The notes under the pieces were generated by a model that saw only the letters and a list, made by a program, of their open reading frames with translations, was not told the origin of the DNA and did not search any database. From Deltaproteobacteria bacterium (GTDB lineage Bacteria; Myxococcota_A; UBA9042; PHBI01): 40,100 bases of DNA. Below, piece by piece: positions 18,381 to 25,403 of the stretch. The DNA lies in assembly GCA_011526585.1 (NCBI GenBank), contig WYBB01000116.1, positions 1 through 40,100 on the forward strand. The letters run 5' to 3'. The position numbers were made by a program, and so were the translations under genes. Positions within the stretch are counted from its first letter, which is position 1; each line of letters starts with the position of its first letter.

Positions 18381-19088
18381 GTGGGTTGTAACCTTCGAGG
18401 GTGGTGCGCGGTGGTGGTGCTGGCGAGCGTGGCGGCAGGCCATGGTGGCCGCGCGCGCGCCGACGAGCCGCGCGCGGAGGAGGCGGGCGGGCGCTGGCAG
18501 GGGACCTCGTGGGGCTTCGAGCTCAGGTCCGGGTTGTCGTTCAGGGCGCGCGACGAGGCGATCACGCCGGCGCCGATCCTCGGCGTGGGCTTTCGGGTGT
18601 GCACGCTCCTGCAGCTCGTCGACGCCGAGCTCTTCATGCAGACGATGGCGTTCGACCGCGAGGTCGCGGCCGGCGATCATGCGCTCAGGCGCACGTCGAT
18701 CGGGGTCGACCTGCGGCTGCACCCGCTCTTCATCCGTCACCTGCAGGGAGGCTTCGGCGATCGGCTGGCGGCCTCGCTGCACCTGGCGATCGGCGCTGGC
18801 GTCGACGTGCTCTCCACGGTCGGACCAGGGCGCGACCGGACCGACGTCGCGTTCGCGATCGCGCTCGGGCTCGGCAGCGAGGTGCCCCTGACCGAGCCGA
18901 GCGCGCGGCCCTGGAGCGTGTGGCTCGGGCTCGGATGGCGCGTGCGCTTCGTCGGCTTCCCCGACGGCGCGCCAGGGCTCCGCGACATGGACGAGCATCA
19001 GCTCCTCGTGAACCTGTCGGTGCGCTTCCACGACCTGACCGGCGTGCGCTGGGCGGTGCCGCCGGAGCTCGACGACGCCGATCGATGA
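18381..19088 (+). CDS. Exported beta-rich protein of unknown function
   Basis: 235 residues beginning at GTG 18381 with a signal peptide (CAVVVLASVAAGHGGRARA). The mature part alternates strands of aromatic and small residues (GFELRSGLSFRARD, WLGLGWRVRFVGFP, LLVNLSVRFHDLTG), as in small outer-membrane barrels or periplasmic beta-sandwiches. The last strand does not end the chain, since about 17 residues follow, so a barrel is only one option. It is divergent from the histidine kinase gene with 84 bases between the starts. No named family is recognised. The start is uncertain because no ATG precedes the signal sequence in frame. Confidence 0.6.
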   Translation: MGCNLRGWCAVVVLASVAAGHGGRARADEPRAEEAGGRWQGTSWGFELRSGLSFRARDEAITPAPILGVGFRVCTLLQLVDAELFMQTMAFDREVAAGDHALRRTSIGVDLRLHPLFIRHLQGGFGDRLAASLHLAIGAGVDVLSTVGPGRDRTDVAFAIALGLGSEVPLTEPSARPWSVWLGLGWRVRFVGFPDGAPGLRDMDEHQLLVNLSVRFHDLTGVRWAVPPELDDADR

Positions 19089-19210
19089 CCTGCCTCGCAC
19101 CGGACGCGGCGTGCCGCGCCGAGCTGCCGGTGATTGCGTCGGCCGGGGCGACGCGCTATCCATGCGCGGCTCGGGGCGCGCCGATCGCGCTCGTGAGCCG
19201 GAGCCAAGCG

Positions 19211-19912
19211 ATGTCCTCGCGTCTCGTCCTGTCCGCCCTCGCCCTGGTCCTGGCCGCGCCGGTCCACGCGGCCGAGCCCAAGCGCGTCACCGGCAAGCCG
19301 GTGGTGATCTCCCAGCGCATCATCGACGTCTCGGGCGGGATCGGCTTCGACCCGATGAAGAAGGCGCAGAAAGAGGTGCTGGAGCTCGCGTCGCAAGGCG
19401 ACGAGCCGATCTGGCTGCGCATCAACTCGCCGGGCGGGTCGGTCGACGCGGGCCTCATCCTCATCGACACGATGAAGGCGGTGAAGGCGCCGATCCACTG
19501 CATCGTCGAGTCGTCGGCCTATTCGATGGCGGCGATCATCCTGACCTACTGCGACAAGCGCTACGGCATGCCGCACGCGACCTTCATGCTGCACGAGGCG
19601 AGCTACGGCACGGCGGGCGAGGACCCGACCAACCGCTCGAAGATCGACTTCCTGACGAAGTACCTCGACCGGCTGCACGAGGAGATCGCCAAGAACATCA
19701 AGATGGACCCGAAGAAGTACCGGGCGCGGATCCGCGACGCGTGGTGGATGCTGGCGGACGAGGCCAAGGCGATCGGGCTCATCGAGGAGATCATCACGCA
19801 CATCGAGATCGAGGAGGTCGTCCTGCAGAAGAGCGAGGAGAAGACGACCGTGACCTCGACCGACGAGCGCGATCTGCGCAAGGCACCGACGATCCCCAAG
19901 CGCCGGGACTGA
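19211..19912 (+). CDS. Exported ClpP-like serine peptidase
   Basis: A 233-residue protein with the ClpP/crotonase fold pattern and, unusually, a signal peptide (LVLSALALVLAAPVHA, cleavage near residue 20). The oxyanion segment INSPGGSVDAG (72-81) and a full triad are visible: Ser105 in SSAYSMA, His128 in FMLHEAS and Asp176 in IRDAWWMLADEA, matching Ser97/His122/Asp171 of E. coli ClpP. It lacks the N-terminal loops that dock ClpX/ClpA, and periplasmic ATP is not available, so it would act without an AAA+ partner. The charged tail (~200-233) is low complexity. The mlaD-like gene begins 29 bases after its stop, suggesting one transcript. Related exported ClpP-like proteins may cleave or bind membrane lipoproteins; that is inference. 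Confidence 0.8.
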   Translation: MSSRLVLSALALVLAAPVHAAEPKRVTGKPVVISQRIIDVSGGIGFDPMKKAQKEVLELASQGDEPIWLRINSPGGSVDAGLILIDTMKAVKAPIHCIVESSAYSMAAIILTYCDKRYGMPHATFMLHEASYGTAGEDPTNRSKIDFLTKYLDRLHEEIAKNIKMDPKKYRARIRDAWWMLADEAKAIGLIEEIITHIEIEEVVLQKSEEKTTVTSTDERDLRKAPTIPKRRD

Positions 19913-19941
19913 GCACGCACGAGCGGAGACGGTGAGGCGGG

Positions 19942-20967
19942 ATGTCGGAGCGCAACATCGAGGTCAAGGTCGGGATCCTCGTGGCGATCTGCCTCGGGCT
20001 CCTGGTGACGTTCATCATCGTGCTCGGGGACGTGTCGTCGTCGAGCGGGGCGAAGCTCTATCTCGACGTGGACACCTCGGCGACGCTCAAGACGGGTGCG
20101 CCGGTCAAGGTCGCGGGCGTGCCGGCCGGCAAGGTGACCGAGGTCGACTACCGCGGCGGCGCGGTGGATCCGGCGACGGGGCGCCCGGTCTTCGTGCGCG
20201 TGACCCTGGCGATCGAGCCGGAGATGTTGGCGACGCTGCGGTCGGACACGCGCTTCTACATCACCAACCAGGGTGTGCTCGGTGAGAAGTACGTCGAGAT
20301 CGAGCCGGTCTCGACCGAGGGGCCGGCGCTGAAGGAAGGCGAGGTCGTGGTCGGCGAGCCGCCGCTGAGGCTCGAGATCATGGCGATGAACGCCAACCGG
20401 GTGCTGGCGTCGCTGTCGAAGGTGCTGCGCAAGAACGAGAACGCGATCGACGAGATGATCGTCAACGCGGCGGCGGCGATGGCGACGGTGAAGTCGACGG
20501 TCGAGCGCATCGACGGTCTCCTGGCGACGGCGGGGCCGAAGGTCGACCAGGTGATCGCCAAGGCGGAGAAGGTCGAGGACGAGGTGCTGGTGGCGCTGGC
20601 CGGGGTCAACGCGGTGATCGGCGACGGCAGCGAGCTGCGCGCGCTGGTGAGGAACGCGGCCGGCCTGGCGGCGGACGCGCGCGCGCAGATCGCGCCGCTG
20701 TCGGCGGAGGCGAAGCGGGCGATCGAGCGCTATGCGGCGCTCGGCGAGAAGGCCGAGGGACTCCTCGGGGAGCTGCGCGGCGAGGTCGTCGACGCGGTGG
20801 CGTCGGTCAAGGCGATCCTCGCCGACGCCAAGACGCTGACCGAGCGCTTGAAGGATGGCCAGGGCACGATCGGCGCGCTGATCTCCGACCGCGAGATGTA
20901 CGACGACATCCGCGAGATGATGAAGGATCTGAAGCGCCACCCGTGGAAGTTCATCTGGAAGGAGTGA
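19942..20967 (+). CDS. MlaD-family (MCE domain) lipid-transport protein
   Basis: 341 residues. A single N-terminal membrane helix (~10-28, VGILVAICLGLLVTFIIVLG) anchors it in the inner membrane. The MCE domain follows (~38-120: LKTGAPVKVAGVPAGKVTEVDY, cut here in sense, then ITNQGVLGEKYVEIEP). The rest is a long predicted coiled coil with no further MCE repeats. Such proteins form hexameric rings through which phospholipids move between membranes, working with an MlaE permease and MlaF ATPase. Those partners are encoded on the opposite strand at 21129-24291. ATG 19942 has GAGG a few bases upstream. The chain ends in a basic, aromatic tail, KRHPWKFIWKE. Confidence 0.9.
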   Translation: MSERNIEVKVGILVAICLGLLVTFIIVLGDVSSSSGAKLYLDVDTSATLKTGAPVKVAGVPAGKVTEVDYRGGAVDPATGRPVFVRVTLAIEPEMLATLRSDTRFYITNQGVLGEKYVEIEPVSTEGPALKEGEVVVGEPPLRLEIMAMNANRVLASLSKVLRKNENAIDEMIVNAAAAMATVKSTVERIDGLLATAGPKVDQVIAKAEKVEDEVLVALAGVNAVIGDGSELRALVRNAAGLAADARAQIAPLSAEAKRAIERYAALGEKAEGLLGELRGEVVDAVASVKAILADAKTLTERLKDGQGTIGALISDREMYDDIREMMKDLKRHPWKFIWKE

Positions 20968-21090
20968 GATGGTGGCTACGCCGCGCGTCTGCGGCGTCGG
21001 TCGTCCTGCGCGCTTGTGCGGCGTACCGACGTACGTCTCCGCGCGCGTAGGCCGACCTCCTTGCATCCATCGCGGCTCGCTCACCATCTC
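20966..21090. repeat. Nested-hairpin element, copy A
   Basis: This lies between the converging mlaD and mlaF2 genes. The outer arms GAGATGGTG (20966-20974) and CACCATCTC (21082-21090) are perfect inverse copies, and partial pairing continues inward. At the centre (21013-21044) is a 32-base core whose CGTAC and GTACG arms close over the loop CGAC. The same core sits at the centre of copy B (37327-37467), 55 and 54 bases from the ends there, 47 and 46 here. The left arm overlaps the mlaD stop codon. It could end transcription from either side, but has no T-run, or be a mobile hairpin. Confidence 0.6.
20974..21003. repeat. 30-base direct repeat, first copy
   Basis: Identical to 21097-21126. The two copies flank the inner part of hairpin element A. 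The sequence begins GGCTACGCCGCGCGTCTGCG and ends GGCGTCGGTCG. It is not coding in any plausible gene. Confidence 0.85.
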
Positions 21091-21096
21091 GGGAGG

Positions 21097-21126
21097 GGCT
21101 ACGCCGCGCGTCTGCGGCGTCGGTCG
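21097..21126. repeat. 30-base direct repeat, second copy
   Basis: Exact copy of 20974-21003, ending two bases before the stop codon of the mlaF2 gene (minus strand). A duplication by slippage or insertion of the hairpin element next to it could explain the pair. Confidence 0.85.
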
Positions 21127-21128
21127 AC

Positions 21129-21872
21129 TCAGGTCTCCATCGGGCCTTCGGGCAGGCCGTTGACGAACTGGGTGACGACCGGGTCGGGGCTCCGGCGGAA
21201 GGCGTCGGGCGGGCCGTCGAGGCGGATCCTGCCCTGGTAGATCATGGCGATCCGATCGGCGACGCCGAAGATCGAGCGCAGGTCGTGGGAGACGACGATG
21301 CTGGTGACGCCGGCGTCGCGCTTGAGCGAGCGGATGAGGTCGTCGACCTGGGCAGCGGCGAGCGGGTCGAGGCCGGTCGTCGGCTCGTCGAAGATCACGT
21401 AGGTGGGATCGAGGGTGAGCGCGCGCGCGATGGCGACGCGCTTCTTGAGGCCGTCGCCGAGATCGGCCGGCAGCCAGGCGCCGGTGTGGCGCATGCCGAC
21501 GAGGTCGAGCTTGTCCCTGGCGCGGGCGCGGGCCTCGGCGGGCTTGAGGCCGAGGTGCTTCCTGAAGGGCAGGGCGACGTTGTCGACGACGCTCATCGCG
21601 TCGAAGAGGGTCGAGTTCTGGAAGACCATCGCGCACTGCTTGCGCACCGGGTAGAGGTCCGGCTCCGAGAGCCAGGTGATGTCCCGGCCGCCGAGCTCGA
21701 TGCGGCCGGCGTCGGGGCGGATGAGGCCGATGAGGTGCTTGACCAGGACCGACTTGCCGGCGCCCGAGCTGCCGATGATGTAGAGGACCTCGCCGGTGTC
21801 GACGTCGAGCGAGACGCCGTCGAGGACCTTGCGCGGCCCGAACTGCTTGTGGATGTCGACGAAGCGGATCAT
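21129..21872 (-). CDS. MlaF-like ABC ATPase 2 (degenerate signature, intact Walker B)
   Basis: 247 residues. Walker A is GSSGAGKS (34-41), the Q loop is VFQNSTLFD, Walker B is YVIFDEP with catalytic Glu163, and the switch His is His196 (VVSHD). The signature motif, normally LSGG, reads LGDG (138-141), so the ATP-contacting Ser is lost. It is the last gene of the operon, starting 9 bases after the upstream MlaE stop. By family it powers phospholipid movement through an MlaE permease with MlaD in the inner membrane. Together with ATPase 1 (23473-24291), which has the opposite defect, it is likely half of a heterodimer. The chain ends EGPMET with no long C-terminal extension such as MlaF of E. 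coli uses for MlaB contact; no MlaB gene is seen. Confidence 0.9.
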   Translation of the reverse strand: MIRFVDIHKQFGPRKVLDGVSLDVDTGEVLYIIGSSGAGKSVLVKHLIGLIRPDAGRIELGGRDITWLSEPDLYPVRKQCAMVFQNSTLFDAMSVVDNVALPFRKHLGLKPAEARARARDKLDLVGMRHTGAWLPADLGDGLKKRVAIARALTLDPTYVIFDEPTTGLDPLAAAQVDDLIRSLKRDAGVTSIVVSHDLRSIFGVADRIAMIYQGRIRLDGPPDAFRRSPDPVVTQFVNGLPEGPMET

Positions 21873-21881
21873 CGGTGCCGG

Positions 21882-22694
21882 TCACTGGAAGACGAGGTAG
21901 GCGATACCCGAGATGATGAAGTCGAGCACGATCACGGCGAAGCTGGTGTTGACGACGGCGCGCGTGGTGGCGGCGCCGACGCCGGCCGAGCCGCCGCTGG
22001 CGGACAGCCCGGCCTGGCCGGCGATGACCGGGATCGCCATGCCGTAGGCCAGCGCTTTGGCGACGCCGGTCATCACGTCGGAGAGCTGCACGAGGTCGAG
22101 CTTCAGGAAGGTCTGGTAGGGGATGTGGAAGCCGACCTTGGCGATGAGCATGCCGGCGACGGTGGCGGCGACGACGCCGACGACCGAGAGCATGACCATC
22201 ATCACGGCCGAGGCGAGCGTGCGCGGCGCGAGCAGGTACTCGACCGGATCGGCGTTGCACATGCGCAGGGCGTCGACCTGCTCGGTCACGACCATCGAGC
22301 CGATCTCGGCGGCGATCCCCGAGCCGACGCGCGTGGCGACCATGAGGCCGGTGATGGTCGGGGCGAACTCGCGGCACATCATCTGGATGAAGGCGGCGCC
22401 GAGCATCGAGAAGTCCGGCAGGATCTGCGCGATCTGGGTCGCGACCTGGTAGACGGTGATGAAGCCGAGCACGCCCAGGGTGATGATGACGAAGGGCACC
22501 GAGCGGTTGCCGATCTCGAAGGCCTGGGAGAACACCTCGCGGCGGCGGGCGCGCCCCTTGGCGATGGCGACGATGGTGTCGACGAAGAGGTCGGCGAGGT
22601 CCTTGCCCTGGCGGAAGGCGGCGACCAGCGGCGCGCCGAGCGGGGCGAAGATGGAGCCGAGCGGCGAGCGCTCGCGCTGGGAGTCCGTCGTCAC
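21882..22694 (-). CDS. MlaE-like permease 2
   Basis: 270 residues, GTG start, with an N-terminal amphipathic region and about five or six membrane helices. The conserved segment ATRVGSGIAAEIGSMVVTEQ, then VDALR, marks the MlaE family, and EQVDAL is the ATPase-contact region. It overlaps the stop of the preceding permease gene by four bases (GTGA), which implies coupled translation and roughly equal amounts. It differs clearly from permease 1 (for example RMCNADPVEYLLAPR against RALAIDPIRYLVVPR), so the two are not a recent copy. It probably pairs with it as a heterodimer, as the YrbE1A/B permeases do in actinobacterial Mce systems. Confidence 0.9.
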   Translation of the reverse strand: MTTDSQRERSPLGSIFAPLGAPLVAAFRQGKDLADLFVDTIVAIAKGRARRREVFSQAFEIGNRSVPFVIITLGVLGFITVYQVATQIAQILPDFSMLGAAFIQMMCREFAPTITGLMVATRVGSGIAAEIGSMVVTEQVDALRMCNADPVEYLLAPRTLASAVMMVMLSVVGVVAATVAGMLIAKVGFHIPYQTFLKLDLVQLSDVMTGVAKALAYGMAIPVIAGQAGLSASGGSAGVGAATTRAVVNTSFAVIVLDFIISGIAYLVFQ

Positions 22695-23476
22695 AGGGTG
22701 AAGAGCCAGCCCACGAAGAAGTCGAGGATGAAGATGGCGGTGGCGTTGGCAACGACCGAGTGGTTGGTCGCGCGGCCGACGCCGACCGCGCCGCCGGAGG
22801 CCGTGAGGCCGAAGTAGCAGGAGATGCAGGAGATGGCGACGCCGAAGGCGGTGGCCTTGACGACGCCCATGAGCAGCTCGTCGAGGAGGTGGCTCTCGAT
22901 GAGGTTGGCGATGAGCACGCGCCAGTCGAAGCCGAGGAGCCCCTGGGCGGTGAGCGCGGCGCCGATGATGGCGAAGAGATCGCCGAGCACCATGAGCAGG
23001 GTGAGCATCACCATCATGGCGATGAAGCGCGGCACGACGAGGTAGCGGATCGGATCGATGGCGAGCGCGCGCAGGGCGTCGACCTGCTCGGTGACGACCA
23101 TGGTGCCGAGCTCGGCGGTGTTGTTGGCGCCGACGCGACCGGAGAACATGAGCCCGATCAGCACCGGGCCGATCTCGGCGAAGACAGAGTAGCCGACGCC
23201 GTAGCCGAGAAACGAGGTGGCGCCGGTGCGGCGCACGAAGTAGGCGGTCTGGATCACCATGATCGCGCCGACGAAGAGCGCGGTCATGGCGACGATCGGC
23301 GACGAGCGCACGCCGACGTGGAAGAGCTGGCGCCAGGTCTCGTGGGCGTCGAAGCGCGGCGGGAAGAAGGCGCGCACGACGCGGCCGAAGATGGTGGCGG
23401 CGCCGCCGAGGGTGGCGAGCACGTGCAGGGCGGCGCGGCCGACCGGGGCGAAGCCGGCGCTCATGCGGGCGATCAT
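22691..23476 (-). CDS. MlaE-like permease 1
   Basis: 261 residues with about six hydrophobic segments. The family segment SGRVGANNTAELGTMVVTEQ, then VDALR, is present, followed by IDPIRYLVVPRFIA. It overlaps the upstream ATPase gene by four bases (ATGA) and the downstream permease gene by four (GTGA). By family it is the membrane channel half of a phospholipid transporter, working with MlaF-type ATPases and an MlaD ring. The presence of a second permease just downstream suggests a heterodimeric membrane core. The C-terminus ends in a helix, FILDFFVGWLFTL, shared in form with permease 2. Confidence 0.9.
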   Translation of the reverse strand: MIARMSAGFAPVGRAALHVLATLGGAATIFGRVVRAFFPPRFDAHETWRQLFHVGVRSSPIVAMTALFVGAIMVIQTAYFVRRTGATSFLGYGVGYSVFAEIGPVLIGLMFSGRVGANNTAELGTMVVTEQVDALRALAIDPIRYLVVPRFIAMMVMLTLLMVLGDLFAIIGAALTAQGLLGFDWRVLIANLIESHLLDELLMGVVKATAFGVAISCISCYFGLTASGGAVGVGRATNHSVVANATAIFILDFFVGWLFTL

Positions 23477-24291
23477 GGCCGCGCTCCGGAGGGCGGGCGG
23501 GGGTCGGCGAGCGGCGCGGGGTCGGGGAAGAAGCGGTGCAGGATGTGGTCTTTCGGGGCGGCGGCGAGCGCGGCGAGGAGGGCGGCGCGCGGGCCGCTGA
23601 AGGTGACGCGCCCGTACTCGAGCACGACCCAGCGATCGACGATGGCGGCCATGCGATCGATGTCGTGGCTGACGACGACCGAGGCGGCGTTGTCGACCTT
23701 GACGTGCATGGCGAGGATGAGGGCGAAGATGCGCGACGAGGTGACCGGATCGAGGCCGGCGGTGGGATCGTCGTAGAGCGCGATCGACGGGTTGGTGACC
23801 GTCGCGCGCGCGAGCGCGATGCGCTTCTTCATGCCGCCGGAGAGCTCGCGTGGGTACTGTGCGTAGGCGCGCAGGAGGCCGACCTCGCCCAGGCGCTCGC
23901 GCACGCGCCGATCGATCTCGGACGGCGGCGGCGGGTGGCGCTCCTGGCGCAGGGGGAAGGCGATGTTGTCGGCGACGGTCATGAAGTCGAAGAGCGCGTA
24001 GTTCTGGAAGAGGTAGCCGAAGTCCTCACGCGCGCGGGCGAGCTCGAAGGCGTTGAGGGTGGCGAGGTCCTTGCCGTCGAGGAGCACGCGGCCCTCGTCG
24101 GGTCGGATGAGGCGCGGCAGGTGCTTGAGCAGGACCGACTTGCCGGCGCCGCCCGGGCCGACGATGCCGAGGATCTCGCCGGCCTTGATCTCGAGCGAGA
24201 CGTCCTTCAACACGAGGCGATCCTCGTGGCGCTTGGAGGCGTGCTCGAGCGTGAGGCGGACCGCGCCGGGGCGGTGGGAAGAGGGGGTCAC
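23473..24291 (-). CDS. MlaF-like ABC ATPase 1 (intact signature, Walker-B Glu to Asp)
   Basis: 272 residues from GTG 24291, which overlaps the upstream stop by four bases (GTGA). Walker A is GPGGAGKS (45-52), the Q loop is LFQNYALFD, the signature is a normal LSGGMKKR (150-157), and the switch His is His209. Walker B reads IALYDDP: the catalytic Glu is replaced by Asp175. ATPase 2 has the Glu but a damaged signature. In a head-to-tail dimer, site 1 (ATPase 1 Walker motifs plus ATPase 2 signature) would be doubly degenerate, and site 2 fully standard. An upstream in-frame ATG at 24315 would only add an 8-residue unconserved leader. The family assignment is firm; the heterodimer is inference. 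Confidence 0.9.
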   Translation of the reverse strand: MTPSSHRPGAVRLTLEHASKRHEDRLVLKDVSLEIKAGEILGIVGPGGAGKSVLLKHLPRLIRPDEGRVLLDGKDLATLNAFELARAREDFGYLFQNYALFDFMTVADNIAFPLRQERHPPPPSEIDRRVRERLGEVGLLRAYAQYPRELSGGMKKRIALARATVTNPSIALYDDPTAGLDPVTSSRIFALILAMHVKVDNAASVVVSHDIDRMAAIVDRWVVLEYGRVTFSGPRAALLAALAAAPKDHILHRFFPDPAPLADPRPPSGARP

Positions 24292-25403
24292 GGGGTGACC
24301 TCGGGCGGCAGGCAATGCGGGCCGCGCGGGTCGGCGCGAGCATCGTCGAGGCGGCGGGTGAAACGCGAGTCGGGGTGTTCGCTCCGGAGGAGGTCGGCGA
24401 GCTCGGCGACGCGCGCGCGATCGTCGGGGCGGGGCGATCGCAGGGCGGCGCAGAGCGCGTAGAAGCGCACGTCGTCCTTCTTGATCGTCTTCGGGAAGAG
24501 CTCGGCGTAGGTGAGGTAGGCGTCGATGGCGTCGTGGGGGCGGTCGAGCTCGACGAGGAGGAGGCGCGCGATGCGGAGCTGGCCCATCCAGTAGTAGGGG
24601 TGCTCGTCCTGGCCGAAGAGGGAGAGCTCCTCGCGGGTGCGGAGGATGCGGCGGATCTCGGTGATCTCGGCGTCGTGGCGGCCCCGGCGGTGGTGGATCC
24701 AGGAGAGCTCCCAGATGGCGTCGTTCCAGAGCGGGGTGCGCGGGCCGTCGGCGAGGCGGCGGAAGAGCAGCTCGGCGGTGTCCCAGTCGGCGGGGCGGCC
24801 GGCGCGCTCGGCGAGGAGCGCGCGGCGCCTGGCCTCGTCGGCGGCTTGAAAGAGGAGGTCGTCGGCGAGCGCGGTGTGGGCGAGGGTCTCGCGTAGCGAC
24901 AAGGTCCAGGCGAGGTGCTGGTCGACGGCGGCGAATGAGTCGGCGCGGGCGAGGCGCAGGAGGTGCGCGAGCGCGCGCTCGCCGGGCATGAGCTCCGGGT
25001 AGGTGCGCACGAGCGCGCGGTAGACGAGGCGCGCGGCGTCGAGGCGGCCGCGGGTCTCGGCGAGGCGCCCGAGCTCGTAGTAGGCGCGCGCGCGGTCGTC
25101 CTGGCGGCGGGCGCGCTCGGCGATCGCGAGGAGGAGGCGCGCGGCCTCGAGGGTGCGGCCCTGGGCGGCGACCAGGCGGACCAGCTCGCGGCGGGCGGCG
25201 CCTTCGTCGACGGCGCGCGGCGCGGTCTCGGCGAGGTCGATGAATGACCGTTCAGCGGCGGCGGGATCGGCGCGCGCGGTGTGGAGCGCGCGCTCGAAGT
25301 CCGCGTCCCAGCGGACCTGGGCCGGATCGCGGCCACAGCCGTGCGCGGCGAGGACGGCGAGGATCGCCAGCGGGGCGAGGCAGAGCGCGCGGGCGGGGCT
25401 CAT
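24288..25403 (-). CDS. TPR-like lipoprotein in the Mla operon
   Basis: 371 residues with a signal peptide and lipobox LAAHGC (Cys23). The mature chain is helical with repeated helix pairs typical of TPR/SEL-like scaffolds (for example ARAYYELGRLAETRGRLDAA and HHRRGRHDAEITEIRRIL). It ends in a Pro-rich tail. It overlaps the phosphatase gene upstream (ATGA) and the ATPase gene downstream (GTGA), so it is part of the operon. A lipoprotein scaffold could link the MlaE/F/D complex to the outer membrane or to a periplasmic carrier, a job done by MlaA and MlaC in E. coli; no MlaA or MlaC gene is present. This role is a guess from context. Confidence 0.75.
   Translation of the reverse strand: MSPARALCLAPLAILAVLAAHGCGRDPAQVRWDADFERALHTARADPAAAERSFIDLAETAPRAVDEGAARRELVRLVAAQGRTLEAARLLLAIAERARRQDDRARAYYELGRLAETRGRLDAARLVYRALVRTYPELMPGERALAHLLRLARADSFAAVDQHLAWTLSLRETLAHTALADDLLFQAADEARRRALLAERAGRPADWDTAELLFRRLADGPRTPLWNDAIWELSWIHHRRGRHDAEITEIRRILRTREELSLFGQDEHPYYWMGQLRIARLLLVELDRPHDAIDAYLTYAELFPKTIKKDDVRFYALCAALRSPRPDDRARVAELADLLRSEHPDSRFTRRLDDARADPRGPHCLPPEVTP

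Noticed and set aside
21882..23476. The two MlaE genes as a recent tandem duplication or assembly duplication
   Set aside because: Their sequences differ widely outside the EQVDALR block and they overlap at a precise GTGA junction, so they are distinct, old paralogues.
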